64,000 bases of DNA from Tragulus kanchil. Its lineage: Eukaryota > Chordata > Mammalia > Artiodactyla > Tragulidae. A model generated the notes under the pieces. It made no database searches and was not told the origin of the DNA. It was given only the letters and a program-made list of their open reading frames with translations. The stretch is taken from positions 201,910,400 through 201,974,399 of the forward strand of contig JAIOJX010000026.1 of NCBI GenBank assembly GCA_022376925.1, in the 5' to 3' direction. A program made the position numbers and the translations under genes. This document shows positions 23,759 through 35,970 of this stretch, in pieces. The stretch's first letter is position 1. Every line of letters begins with the position of its first letter.

Positions 23759-24614
23759 CGGCAACTTCTGTTAAGCTTTGTCAAGGGTAAGGAAAAGAAA
23801 AGAATGTTACTACACATGTTGTATTACAAGATTAGATAAATGAGAGAAAACAAGTCTATGCCCATAAATTTAAAACTTCTAAGAAATAGATGTGTTACAA
23901 GGAAAATAAATATCACATACTCTGAGACTAAAAAAAAGAGGAAAAATAATTCATCTTAAATTTACAGAAATTTTTTCCTTTGTTAGTTCAGCACATGTAA
24001 AACTTTGGGGTGAAGTCCATGTTTAAAGTGCTTTTCTAAGCAATTTATACTGGTTAAAAAAATATGGGCAGTCCTTGAAAGTCAGTAAAATATCTACAGG
24101 GGCATAGAAGCTGACATTTGTGGGATTATTGACACAGAACTTACAGTTTCTAAACATACATGGAACATTTCTGGAATCAATTTGGCCTTAAAGATCTAAC
24201 TTTTTTGGAAGATTGGTAACATTCCTCTCACATTTTCTTACTGTAATGCAGTAAATAGATGACCAAAACTGTTCTGTGCATTCAGAAAGTTTAAAACACA
24301 CTTCTAAACCAGTCAAGGAAGAATGAATAGAAATTAGGAAATTCTTAAAAATGAGTAATAAATAAAATACTATATGTCAAAACTTATGGGATGTAGTAAG
24401 ATTGCACTGAAAGAGAAATTTATGGCTTTAAATGCTTGTTTTAAAAAAAAGAAATGAAAAAAAAATTGAGCAAAGCATCCAATTTAAGAAATCAGAGGGA
24501 AGAACAAATTCACTGAATAACTCAAAGAAAGCTGAAGACACAGAAATTAATGAAACAGAAATCAAAGATACAAATGAGAATATAAAAAAAATCTATTTTT
24601 AAAAGAATAATGAA

Positions 24615-24869
24615 GGCCTTTCCTAGTGGCACAGTGGCTGGGAATCTGCCTGTCAATTCAGACAACATAGGTTTGATCCCTGGTGCAGGAAGATTCCACT
24701 TGCTACAGGGCAACTAAGCCCAGCCACTTTAACTACTGAGGCCATGCCCTATGTGCTGCAACAAGAGAAGCCACCAAAATGAGAAGCCTGCCCACCTCAA
24801 GGAAGAGTCGCGCCCGCTCAGGCAACTAGAGAAAGCCAGTGCTACCAAAAAAAAAAATAATAATAAAAA
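24615..24869 (+). repeat. CHR-type SINE, second copy
   Basis: Copy of the element at 23504 produced by duplication 7. The two bodies look identical, which argues against two separate insertions. Confidence 0.85.
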
Positions 24870-25702
24870 CGGCAACTTCTGTTAAGCTTTGTCAAGGGTA
24901 AGGAAAAGAAAAGAATGTTACTACACATGTTGTATTACAAGATTAGATAAATGAGAGAAAACAAGTCTATGCCCATAAATTTAAAACTTCTAAGAAATAG
25001 ATGTGTTACAAGGAAAATAAATATCATCAGAACTGACTGAAAAAAAACCTGACTTATGCTATAACCATGGAAAAAATTGAATTAAAACTTTAAACTCTTT
25101 CTGAGAGCAAAATCTTATGCCCAGATTATCTCCAAAGACAAGTTCAAGGTGTTGCTAATTCCAAATTTAAACTGTTTCAGAGAAGAGAAAAAGATGAAGC
25201 ACCTCTTTTCAACTCATTTTATGAGTTCATGACAACCTTGATATCAAAACTAGACAAGAATGGCATGAGAAAAGAAACTTATTAAAAGAAATTATTAAAC
25301 GCAGAGACAAAATTCTGAAAGAAATGATCAGCAACCAAAATTTAGCCATCGATTAGAAAAAAATCACAGCCAAGCTTACAAATCTAGGATAGTAGGTTAT
25401 TTAGCAGGTTAAGGGGGTGTGGGAGGAGAGAGAGGAATATGATTACCTGAGCAGTAATAGAACAAATATTTGACAAAATCACACACCTGTTCATAGTTTA
25501 ACAAGCAAACACAGCTTCTAATAACAGGAAGATCATCTCTGCCTTAATGAGAAAAGGTGAATATAAAAAATTGCCTTTAGTTTTTCAGCGATCTAGAAGG
25601 TAACTAGAAATAAGCTTTCTTGCTCTGTAAAAAGATGAGAAAAAGTTGTTAATATTTAAACCATTATTCCCCATTACATGTATAAATATGGGCATGTTTT
25701 GT

Positions 25703-25885
25703 TATAGTAGTTAAGAGCATGAGTTCTGGAAGACAATTGCTAAATTAAAATCCTAGGATTGTATGATTATGGACAAGTTTTCTAACCTTGCTATGCCTCA
25801 GTTTTCTAACCTGTAAAATGGGTGAGGAAAACACCTCATTTGGGTTGTGAAATCTGAATAAATAAATACATGTGAAGCACATAAG
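25703..25885 (+). repeat. MIR SINE, first copy
   Basis: AGTAGTTAAGAGCATGAGTT, GCCTCAGTTTTCTAACCTGT and AAAATGGGTGAGGAAAACAC follow the MIR core and 3' pattern. An ancient mammalian SINE. Confidence 0.85.
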
Positions 25886-26806
25886 AAAAAAACTTTCCTG
25901 GTGGCTGAAACAGGGTACCTCCATGCTCGCTGCTTCTCCTAAGGCAGGACAGTTGCAGCATTGCTCTGACCATGTGTCATAACCCTGTAACAGTCCACTC
26001 TGAGTTCTGGCGATTCCAGAGGAAAAGGAAAGGCTCTTTTTGATCATTTTGAGAAAAAGTGCAGCAGAATCAACCATGGAACATCCTAACTATGGATGTT
26101 CACACTCTGCCGTTGAAGACTGTAGTTTGGCAAGTCCAAAGGCGCTTGCATATTTGTGGGCACCTTAGTTGTAATCAACTGCTTTGTTCTGTTTTTACTT
26201 CAACTTTTTCCACATCCTGACACCAGCAGCCCTCAGCTGATGGGTTTTAATCACATGCAGCACTACCCAATGAATATCAATTAATTTTCTGATTTGTTCA
26301 GAAAATATTCTAGGTTAGAAAAAGGAAAAACAACATTCCTCATCCTCAGAAGTTTAAATTTTCATGTAGGAAGACAGAAGTAAACACAAAGGATATTTAT
26401 AGAGTGTAATAAGTGGTCTTAAAAGAGGAAATAAAGAGGGTGATACGACAGAGTGATAGGAGAGGATGCTTGAGACAGGTGCCCAAGGACAGCTGTGCTG
26501 AGTAGGTGATGCTACAGTGCAGGCTCTGAAATGAGAGGGAGTAGTTTATGCCCAGAGGGTGATAGAGAGATGATCACAAACATCACACACCTGTTCATAG
26601 TTTAACAAGCAAACACAGCTTCTAATAACAGGAAGATCATCTCTGCCTTAATGAGAAAAGGTGAATATAAAAAATTGCCTTTAGTTTTTCAGCGATCTAG
26701 AAGGTAACTAGAAATAAGCTTTCTTGCTCTGTAAAAAGATGAGAAAAAGTTGTTAATATTTAAACCATTATTCCCCATTACATGTATAAATATGGGCATG
26801 TTTTGT

Positions 26807-26989
26807 TATAGTAGTTAAGAGCATGAGTTCTGGAAGACAATTGCTAAATTAAAATCCTAGGATTGTATGATTATGGACAAGTTTTCTAACCTTGCTATGC
26901 CTCAGTTTTCTAACCTGTAAAATGGGTGAGGAAAACACCTCATTTGGGTTGTGAAATCTGAATAAATAAATACATGTGAAGCACATAAG
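26807..26989 (+). repeat. MIR SINE, second copy
   Basis: Identical to the MIR at 25703 and present only because of duplication 8. Independent MIRs would differ by tens of percent. Confidence 0.85.
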
Positions 26990-27433
26990 AAAAAAACTTT
27001 CCTGGTGGCTGAAACAGGGTACCTCCATGCTCGCTGCTTCTCCTAAGGCAGGACAGTTGCAGCATTGCTCTGACCATGTGTCATAACCCTGTAACAGTCC
27101 ACTCTGAGTTCTGGCGATTCCAGAGGAAAAGGAAAGGCTCTTTTTGATCATTTTGAGAAAAAAGTGCAGCAGAATCACCCATGGAACATCCTAACTAAGG
27201 ATGTTCACACTCTGCCCTTGAAGACTGTAGTTTGGCAAGTCCAAAGGCGCTTGCATATTTGTGGGCACCTTAGTTGTAATCAACTGCTTTGTTCTGTTTT
27301 TACTTCAACTTTTTCCACATCCTGACACCAGCAGCCCTCAGCTGATGGGTTTTAATCACATGCAGCACTACCCAATGAATATCAATTAATTTTCTGATTT
27401 GTTCAGAAAATATTCTAGGTTAGAAAAAGGAAA

Positions 27434-28280
27434 AACAACATTCCTCATCCTCAGAAGTTTAAATTTTCATGTAGGAAGACAGAAGTAAACACAAAGGATA
27501 TTTATAGAGTGTAATAAGTGGTCTTAAAAGAGGAAATAAAGAGGGTGATACGACAGAGTGATAGGAGAGGATGCTTGAGACAGGTGCCCAAGGACAGCTG
27601 TGCTGAGTAGGTGATGCTACAGTGCAGGCTCTGAAATGAGAGGGAGTAGTTTATGCCCAGAATAGAAGTGAATATCTTCCAAGCAGAGGCAACAGCCACT
27701 GTAACAGGAAAGAACTCTGCATGTTCAAGGTTGGTGTCTGGAATATCATGTGTAGGAGGAGACCCTGGGGAGGTCAATGTATGGGGACTTGTACAGGTCA
27801 AAGTGGTTGGGGTTTACTCTAGTGAAAAGTGAGTAGCTCAGTCATGTCTGACTCTTTGCGACCCATGGACAAGCCATGGAATTCTCCAGGCAAGAATACT
27901 GAAGTGGGTTCTCCATGAGAACTTCCCAACCCAGGAATTGAAATGAGGTCTCCTGCATTGCAGGCAGATTCTTTATCAACTGAGCTTCAAGGGTTTATTC
28001 TAAAAGAAAATCACAAGGTTTTCGGGTGGGTACAGTGGAGGTGACATAGGAAATTCATGTTTTCAAAGACTGCGCTGGTTTTAAATATGGAGATAGATTG
28101 GTTTAAAATAATAGCAGAAACAAGGAAACTTCTGGAAGACCATTGCAAAACCTGGATGAGAAATGATGGCAGCTTGACTTGGGGGGCAGCAGAGAGCTGG
28201 TGAGGGGTGAATCAAGCTGAGCTTTCTTTGGAGGTAGATGGCAAGCAGGGTATTTGTGGTAGATTCACAGCTCTGATTGG
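27434..28280 (+). repeat. L2-type LINE remnant, split by Bov-tA
   Basis: TATAGAGTGTAATAAGTGGT, CTTCCAAGCAGAGGCAACAG, AGCCACTGTAACAGGAAAGA and, after the SINE, ACCTGGATGAGAAATGATGG fit the order of an L2-like ancient LINE 3' region. The left part also occurs in duplication 8 copy A (26330-26556). The 99-codon antisense frame at 27502-27801 lies in this remnant. Confidence 0.55.
27829..27990 (-). repeat. Bov-tA SINE (antisense), internally deleted
   Basis: CTCAGTCATGTCTGACTCTT and GAATTCTCCAGGCAAGAATA identify it. About 40 bases are missing relative to other copies. Flanks GGGTTTACTCTAGTGAAAA and GGGTTTATTCTAAAAGAAAA (27810 and 27991) look like a decayed target-site duplication. Confidence 0.88.
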
Positions 28281-28883
28281 CAATATGGCAGCTATAGATC
28301 AGGCTACTGGGTCAAAAGCCACCTTCCCATGAGCGTAAATGGAAAGAATGCTGATTAGTCTCACAGGTTCAAAATCTAAGTTCCCATTTGTCCTTTTGGA
28401 CCATTGGATAGTTAACACTGTGGCAGCTGTAAATGCCTTACTCTGTCAAGAGAATGAGACATTGTTTTTGCTGAGGGATCAGTTACCAGCTGTAGAACTC
28501 CATATTCTGGGCATCATTTGGGCTCACTTGATCACCCTCTTATGTCAGAGGTAGGATAAGTCTAGGCTTCTTCAGTCCCAGGAGGTCTGCTCTAGACGAG
28601 GGGCAGGCTCCAGGGTGTATGGGGCATCTGTTTCATGTTTCTGAGGAGTCCTGACCTCATCTGAACCTTTGGGACTTCCCTCTTGAGAGGACCAGTGCTA
28701 ACCTGCTTCTTAGAGGCAGATTCTGAGCTGGAGCTAATCTGAGTGCAGGGCAGATGCCCCTTATTCTCTTCATTCTTAACTCACTGTGACTGAGACTGAG
28801 TTCACCCAAGCCCTACTCAGCCCTGGGCCAGGTCCAGAGTCTCAGGCTGGTCAGGAACTGAGGGACAGGGCCCTGTGCCCCGT
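28281..28883. other. GC-richer unassigned sequence
   Basis: Richer in C and G than its surroundings, especially 28560-28870 (GGGCCAGGTCCAGAGTCTCA). The 71-codon frame at 28339-28554 has no recognisable domain. No splice or promoter structure could be supported. Confidence 0.35.
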
Positions 28884-29083
28884 GCGTAAGGAATCAGTCG
28901 TGTCTGACTCTGTGACCCCATAGACCGCAGCCTGACAGGGTCATCTGTCTATGGGATTTTCCAGGCAAGAATACTAGAGTGGGTTTCCATTTCCTTCTCC
29001 AGGGGAGCTTCCTGACTCAGGGATCAAACCAGCATCACCTTCTTGGCAGGCAGAATCTTTACCATTGCACCATCTGGGAAGCC
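28884..29083 (-). repeat. Bov-tA SINE (antisense)
   Basis: AATCAGTCGTGTCTGACTCT, TTCCTTCTCCAGGGGAGCTT and a reversed head ending CCATCTGGGAAGCC. Confidence 0.93.
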
Positions 29084-29359
29084 TGATAGGATCAAAGGGG
29101 AAGTGTGGTGTGACAGTCGCTGTGGCAAAAGCAGAAACGGGGTGAAAACATACCTCATGTCCCCATTTCCTATCAGGACAAAATGATGATTTATTGCAAA
29201 ACCCACAATTCTCAGATGGTTATGCATGGTATGATATGCTGGAACATTCTCAACTATACAGCTTAAAGAAACCATAAATAAACCAGTGTGTAAGTCAAAT
29301 GACACACTGACTGCCCTCAGCATTAGGAAAGATATTCGCATGCATATGAATTATAGGGT

Positions 29360-31634
29360 GCTTCCAAGTGTACGATCTGTTTTCTTTATCTCATCCACAA
29401 ACAAACTTTGTAAAGGACTTGGACCTTTATGGTACTGTGTGAGGAGTCAGGAGTAAACTTAGAAGCAATTTGAAGACATGAAAGCTATAACCATATATTT
29501 TATAGCTTAAAAATATTAAACTGTGATATGGATATAAATGCAATGAAAGTGGTAAATATTGGGTCAAGTTTTTAAGGTTTTCTAGAAAAACAAGTTTCAA
29601 AGCATCAAGTATTAACTGTTTAATTGAAAACTGAACAATTTGGTGCTTCACTGAATCTAAGAAGCTAGCCCGGTTTCAGAAATGTTAATTTGTGAGTATA
29701 GATGCATTAATAAAGGTTTTTCTAAATGGGTTTTATCGTTGTTTTTAAATAAATGTTTTAAAGGCAGAAAGTGTGTGTTAGAACCGTATATTCTAAAATG
29801 TTAACAGAGAAATATTGTAACTTAAAATGTTAAAAATATGCCTCTGCAAGAACGGAGTGGGGTGAAATAAAGGACCCTATCTATTATTCAATATACTGTT
29901 TCATTATTTGAACTTTTTACAATGAGGATGTATTGAGAGGATTTGTGTGTGTGTGTCTCTCTCTGTGTATATATGACACTGATTCATATGAGTAAAGCTA
30001 TATATAAATTTGTCAGTGAAAAATTTTTCTGTATGGAGCAAATAGGCCAATAGGCTATGAATTTTATTAGCAGAGCAAACACTCACATAATTTAGGGGAG
30101 GTCAAAGAAATTTTCTGTTTGTGCTTCAACTGCACATTCCTACCTGCTGTGAAATAAACCCAACCTTCCTGCCGGGGTCTGTTGATTCAGCTTTGCCATC
30201 TGGAGCCATCTAGCCTTCACAGTCTGAATGGAATAATGCTGTTTTGGTCAGAGGCTCTGGGGGAAGCAAAGTTTGTGGTAGATGGTGTTAATTACATTCT
30301 TTCCATAAAATATCAGGGCTTTAGGCATAAGCTGGGTTGAAGCCATTGAGCCCATGTGGCAGCCAAGATTCCGAATATAGGCAATTCCCTGGAATTTCAT
30401 CTGTTATCTCATATGCAAGAGAGGAATCCAGATTCAGATCACAGGTGAAAGGTCTGTGGGCAAGAACACCAGCCGAATAATAGGCATGACATCCCCCAGC
30501 ATAGAAAGCAATGGGGCTTCCAAGTGTACGATCTGTTTTCTTTATCTCATCCACAAACAAACTTTGTAAAGGACTTGGACCTTTATGGTACTGTGTGAGG
30601 AGTCAGGAGTAAACTTAGAAGCAATTTGAAGACATGAAAGCTATAACCATATATTTTATAGCTTAAAAATATTAAACTGTGATATGGATATAAATGCAAT
30701 GAAAGTGGTAAATATTGGGTCAAGTTTTTAAGGTTTTCTAGAAAAACAAGTTTCAAAGCATCAAGTATTAACTGTTTAATTGAAAACTGAACAATTTGGT
30801 GCTTCACTGAATCTAAGAAGCTAGCCCGGTTTCAGAAATGTTAATTTGTGAGTATAGATGCATTAATAAAGGTTTTTCTAAATGGGTTTTATCGTTGTTT
30901 TTAAATAAATGTTTTAAAGGCAGAAAGTGTGTGTTAGAACCGTATATTCTAAAATGTTAACAGAGAAATATTGTAACTTAAAATGTTAAAAATATGCCTC
31001 TGCAAGAACGGAGTGGGGTGAAATAAAGGACCCTATCTATTATTCAATATACTGTTTCATTATTTGAACTTTTTACAATGAGGATGTATTGAGAGGATTT
31101 GTGTGTGTGTGTGTCTCTCTCTGTGTATATATGACACTGATTCATATGAGTAAAGCTATATATAAATTTGTCAGTGAAAAATTTTTCTGTATGGAGCAAA
31201 TAGGCCAATAGGCTATGAATTTTATTAGCAGAGCAAACACTCACATAATTTAGGGGAGGTCAAAGAAATTTTCTGTTTGTGCTTCAACTGCACATTCCTA
31301 CCTGCTGTGAAATAAACCCAACCTTCCTGCCGGGGTCTGTTGATTCAGCTTTGCCATCTGGAGCCATCTAGCCTTCACAGTCTGAATGGAATAATGCTGT
31401 TTTGGTCAGAGGCTCTGGGGGAAGCAAAGTTTGTGGTAGATGGTGTTAATTACATTCTTTCCATAAAATATCAGGGCTTTAGGCATAAGCTGGGTTTAAG
31501 CCATTGAGCCCATGTGGCAGCCAAGATTCCGAATATAGGCAATTCCCTGGAATTTCATCTGTTATCTCATATGCAAGAGAGGGGAATCCAGATTCAGATC
31601 ACAGGTGAAAGGTCTGTGGGCAAGAACACCAGCC
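29360..31634. repeat. tandem duplication 9 (offset 1156 to 1160)
   Basis: Copy A is 29360-30474 and copy B is 30516-31634, with filler 30475-30515. Differences are a GT-repeat length change (29944 versus 31100), a GAGAGGAATCC to GAGAGGGGAATCC indel and GGGTTGAAG versus GGGTTTAAG. A GT-unit change is what two alleles or slippage would give. Confidence 0.95.
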
Positions 31635-33732
31635 AGGCAGGGCCATAAAGTCTGGGAAGTGACTGCATCATTATTCATGAGTCCTGTTGCTTCTGAGCAC
31701 ATTCTGTACCATGTGCACTGTTGCCTTAGTACAAATTCCAAAGCCATTTTTTTTTTATTATCGTTTAGAATCTCATTTTCAGAAGAGGTAGATAAATAAG
31801 CTGATAGTTAAACATTTGTGAACCAATACATTCCAACAGAATCCACCCATTGAGCATGGGACCAAAGGACATCACGGAGCTTTAGAGTTAGTGCAGAAAG
31901 CAACCTTCCCCGGTCTATTGGAAAGCAGCATTCATTCATTCAATAAATGACTTCCTTAGTGCCTTCTCTGTGTTAGAAATACACACTGATGAAAACAGAG
32001 AGGTTCTCACTCTTCTAGAGTTTGCATTCTGGTGACAATGACAGATAATGAACAAACAAAGAAATAATTCCCAATGCTGACAAGGTTATGAAGAGCATGA
32101 GTGACATGGTAGAGGGTAGGGGGCGTGAGAGTGAGCGAGGAGGCTCTTCCTCTGGTTTAGGGTGCAAAGGAGACCTTGCTGGCGAGGCACCACTGAATTT
32201 CACTGCCAAAGAGTGCAAACGTAGCAGTAGAAGCTTCTGGAAGAATCCTTCCTAAGCATCAGAAGACCCGGGTATCAGTGGGCAGTATATTCCTCAAGGA
32301 GCCACCTCGCAGTGAATCTAAATAATTGCAAGTCCATTAATTGAAAAAGAGTAAAGTAGGTCAGATAAAGATTAAATTAGTTAGGAACTGGCAAGTTCCA
32401 CTGCCTAATTTGCAGTACCTGGTGCAAAATAAAAAGGCAGGACTTTGTGTTCAAAAATGATTAAGAATTTCAAAGTGACAACAGCAGAGCTTTGGACAAT
32501 GTAACTTCCGAGCACAGGGCCCTGGGTGACTGCATGGTTGCCTGCTTGTGAAGGCCAGCCCCGGGAACTTCACTTTCATCAGATTTGTTAATTACATTCT
32601 TTCCATAAAATATCAGGGCTTTAGGCATAAGCTGGGTTGAAGCCATTGAGCCCATGTGGCAGCCAAGATTCCGAATATAGGCAATTCCCTGGAATTTCAT
32701 CTGTTATCTCATATGCAAGAGAGGGGAATCCAGATTCAGATCACAGGTGAAAGGTCTGTGGGCAAGAACACCAGCCAGGCAGGGCCATAAAGTCTGGGAA
32801 GTGACTGCATCATTATTCATGAGTCCTGTTGCTTCTGAGCACATTCTGTACCATGTGCACTGTTGCCTTAGTACAAATTCCAAAGCCATTTTTTTTTTAT
32901 TATCGTTTAGAATCTCATTTTCAGAAGAGGTAGATAAATAAGCTGATAGTTAAACATTTGTGAACCAATACATTCCAACAGAATCCACCCATTGAGCATG
33001 GGACCAAAGGACATCACGGAGCTTTAGAGTTAGTGCAGAAAGCAACCTTCCCCGGTCTATTGGAAAGCAGCATTCATTCATTCAATAAATGACTTCCTTA
33101 GTGCCTTCTCTGTGTTAGAAATACACACTGATGAAAACAGAGAGGTTCTCACTCTTCTAGAGTTTGCATTCTGGTGACAATGACAGATAATGAACAAACA
33201 AAGAAATAATTCCCAATGCTGACAAGGTTATGAAGAGCATGAGTGACATGGTAGAGGGTAGGGGGCGTGAGAGTGAGCGAGGAGGCTCTTCCTCTGGTTT
33301 AGGGTGCAAAGGAGACCTTGCTGGCGAGGCACCACTGAATTTCACTGCCAAAGAGTGCAAACGTAGCAGTAGAAGCTTCTGGAAGAATCCTTCCTAAGCA
33401 TCAGAAGACCCGGGTATCAGTGGGCAGTATATTCCTCAAGGAGCCACCTCGCAGTGAATCTAAATAATTGCAAGTCCATTAATTGAAAAAGAGTAAAGTA
33501 GGTCAGATAAAGATTAAATTAGTTAGGAACTGGCAAGTTCCACTGCCTAATTTGCAGTACCTGGTGCAAAATAAAAAGGCAGGACTTTGTGTTCAAAAAT
33601 GATTAAGAATTTCAAAGTGACAACAGCAGAGCTTTGGACAATGTAACTTCCGAGCACAGGGCCCTGGGTGACTGCATGGTTGCCTGCTTGTGAAGGCCAG
33701 CCCCGGGAACTTCACTTTCATCAGATTTGTTG
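31444..33732. repeat. tandem duplication 10 (offset 1142, clean junction)
   Basis: Copy A is 31444-32588 and copy B is 32586-33732. There is no filler: the copies join through a few shared bases (TGTT). Inside I saw only GGGTTTAAG versus GGGTTGAAG. Its left part is the third occurrence of the TGTTAATTACATTCTTTCCA block, after 30288 and 31444. Confidence 0.95.
31929..32215 (+). repeat. L2-type LINE remnant
   Basis: CATTCATTCAATAAATGACT, GTGCCTTCTCTGTGTTAGAA and GCATTCTGGTGACAATGACA follow the common L2-like pattern of target-like CATT units, size words and ACAATGAACA. A second copy at 33071-33357 comes from duplication 10. Confidence 0.5.
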
Positions 33733-33756
33733 GAGAAGGGTCAGGGAAGGCTGGGT

Positions 33757-33781
33757 TCTCTCTCTCTCTCTCTCTCTCTCT
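33757..33781. repeat. (TC)n microsatellite
   Basis: Uninterrupted TC run of about 12 units immediately right of duplication 10. Confidence 0.95.
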
Positions 33782-34034
33782 GGCTATATTTATAGCCAAG
33801 GTACATATTTACCAAAATACTAGATTGTCAAATAGTAGTTTTTATTAATGTAACCATACCATTGAGCTTATTCCAAGAAATCTGATCTATTTCTTCAGTT
33901 GGTATTTTCTACCCTCTTCTTTCAATAATTCAAAAATCTGGGCCAATATCCTTTCCAAAAACTTATAGCATCTGACTTGTTTGGATATAAGTTGTCTTGA
34001 GAAAAATGACTTTTGTGAACTAAAATTTGAAATA

Positions 34035-34135
34035 AGAATGCTTGAATATGAGTCCTGGTCAGGCCTTAATATTTGTGTGATTGTTGGTAAGTTGCTTGGG
34101 CTCACTGAACTTTAGCTTCTTCGAAACTGAAAGAA
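34035..34135 (+). repeat. possible MIR fragment
   Basis: GTTGGTAAGTTGCTTGGGCT followed by ACTGAACTTTAGCTTCTTCG resembles the middle of MIR (the GGGCAAGTTACTTAACCTCT region). Short and diverged. Confidence 0.4.
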
Positions 34136-34449
34136 CAGTCAGTTCTTTACAAAGAACTATCTCTTTACAAATGAGTCTGAATTGTTGGTAAGGAGTCAGT
34201 GATGTCATGGCTACTGACCTACAACGCATGTCACATATAGAAAATGATTCTCTGGTGTTTTTTGTCTGAAGGCCAGGAAGGGCTGACAGTCAGCTGACTT
34301 GCACTAATGAGAGATGTCATTTTTTACTGGGGGCTTGTGTTCCTTGGTGATATTAAATATTTTGAACATCACCCTTGTATGGTAGCATGTGTGCCATACT
34401 GATTTGCCTAGCAATGGTAAGTTACAATATTAACAATAACTCAATGAGA

Positions 34450-35075
34450 TGGTATACAAATTTTGAAAACTAACATTGAATTCATATAACATAAAGTTAA
34501 CTATTTTAATGTGAACAACTCAGTGGCAGTTCATTCACAATGTCGTAGAGTCATCGTGTTTATCTAGTTCCCAAGCATCCTCATCACCTTAAAGGAAACC
34601 TGGTCCCCTTTAAGCAGTCATTCCCCTATTTCTTTCTTCCCTCAGCCCCTGGCTATAATTCATATGTTTTCTGTTTCTATGGATTTCATATGTTTTCTGT
34701 TTCTATGGATTTACCTATTCTGGATGCCTTGTATAAATGGAGTCACACAAAATATGTGACTTTTATGTCTGGCTTCCTTGACTTAGCCTGCGTTTTCAAG
34801 GCTCACCCTGTTGAAGCCTATATCAGTACTCACTTCTTTTTATGAACAGTCTTCTACTCTACGTATATGTCACAGCCTGTTTATCCATCTATCTGGTAAT
34901 GGACGTTGGACTTTTTTCCATGTTTTAGACACTGGGAATAGAGCCACTATGAAAATGCAAGCGTGTGTACTGGTTTTAACACCTGTTTTCAGTTCTTTAG
35001 GTACATAAGTAGGAATAGAATTTCTGGGTCATATGGTAATTCTATGCTTGACTTTTTTAGGAACAAGCCATGCAA
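34450..35075 (-). repeat. ancient LINE-1 3' region (antisense)
   Basis: TCACCTTAAAGGAAACCTGG, TGGATTTACCTATTCTGGAT, ATATGTGACTTTTATGTCTG and AATTTCTGGGTCATATGGTA match the antisense order of L1M-class elements. A 26-base tandem repeat (34661-34712) lies inside. The 65-codon frame here is incidental. Confidence 0.8.
34661..34712. repeat. 26-base tandem repeat (2 units)
   Basis: Two perfect units beginning CATATGTTTTCTGTTTCTAT, period 26, inside the L1 remnant. The L1 family has this segment once, so it is a local duplication. Confidence 0.9.
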
Positions 35076-35970
35076 TTTTAAGGCCTAATTGGTAATCAAA
35101 TGCACTATTTTATTAACAACCAGAAAACACTTCCGTTAACTTGCTGTTCTATCCCAGCTGCTGGCTCTTGAACTACTTCAGCCACAAGACTGACCTAAAT
35201 GAAGGACTTGGACTCCAGGGCCCCTGATTTTGACTCAGAGACCTTCCAGCTGAGAGTTCCCAGGAATGTGTTAGATGTCAATACTAGGACCCATGAGCCA
35301 AACTGCATTTTGTGTTTCCATCTTCCACTGTCTATTATGGGTGCCTGCTGCTTTTAATAGCTTCTGAGTCAGTCTAGTAAGAGAACTATGAGCCAAGGTT
35401 AATTATCATCACTGAAATGTGAGTAAATGAAAGAAAGTGAGTCACACATTAAGGTGATTTTATGGCACTTTGTGAGGGAAGGGTAAACCAAGCGTTCAAA
35501 TCTAAACTACAGGGAACATTTGAGTGGGGCTGAATCATACATTTAAGTGGATATATATTTTATAGCATGTGCCTGTAGATCCTTCAGGTGACAGTCTCAC
35601 TGCTGTGGTCAGACTGTTCTCTTCCTGGAGACCCAGCAGTGACCTCTCCAAATCTATCAAGTAAAGTCCAGGACACATCACTTAGGGGCACCCAGATTGG
35701 GGAAGAAGAAAACAGAAAGGGAAGAAAGAGCAGCAAAGTCACATCTCTTTTTCTGAGTTTCATCAAGAGCTAGCTTTCATCCTGCAGTAGACTCTTTCCC
35801 CAACAATTCATACATTTTAACACATTTGAGCACAGCAGCCTCAGGAAAGTAGCAAGCAGGGAGTACAAGGGAATGAAATGACCAAAGAGAAAGGACAGCA
35901 TTTCTCTAGCCCATCAACACCACCGTGTGTATCCCAGATGTGTTCTTACAGTCTAAGCCTAGATGCCTTC
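35076..35970. other. unassigned single-copy sequence
   Basis: No named repeat. Two fully overlapping opposite-strand frames of about 60 codons (35584-35773) are of the kind expected by chance. Confidence 0.4.

Larger units (their letters stand above)
22815..25026. repeat. tandem duplication 7 (offset 1128 to 1111)
   Basis: Copy A is 22815-23915 and copy B is 23943-25026. Copy B starts corrupted, with 17 bases lost near 23969. The A-rich run at 23330-23358 versus 24440-24470 differs at several bases. With duplication 6, the sequence from GTTAGTTCAGCACATG to the AACTTTTTTGG motif occurs three times (21755, 22871 and 23982). Confidence 0.95.
23220..25385 (+). repeat. ancient LINE-1 ORF2 remnant, interrupted
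   Basis: GGCTTTAAATGCTTGTTATA, AACAGAAATCAAAGATACAA and, downstream, CTCATTTTATGAGTTCATGA and AAAACTAGACAAGAATGGCA follow the order of the L1 ORF2 reverse-transcriptase region. It is full of stops. A CHR SINE and the duplication 7 junction split it. Confidence 0.7.
25478..27661. repeat. tandem duplication 8 (offset 1104/1105)
   Basis: Copy A is 25478-26556 and copy B is 26582-27661. Four substitutions (one being CTAACTATGG versus CTAACTAAGG) and an A-run indel cluster within about 70 bases near 26055-26125 versus 27160-27230. The rest looks identical. Clustered substitutions could reflect two haplotypes or a low-quality patch. Confidence 0.95.

Noticed and set aside
20881..25026. CRISPR or satellite array
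   Set aside because: The repeats are only two or three kilobase-scale copies with no short repeat-spacer structure.
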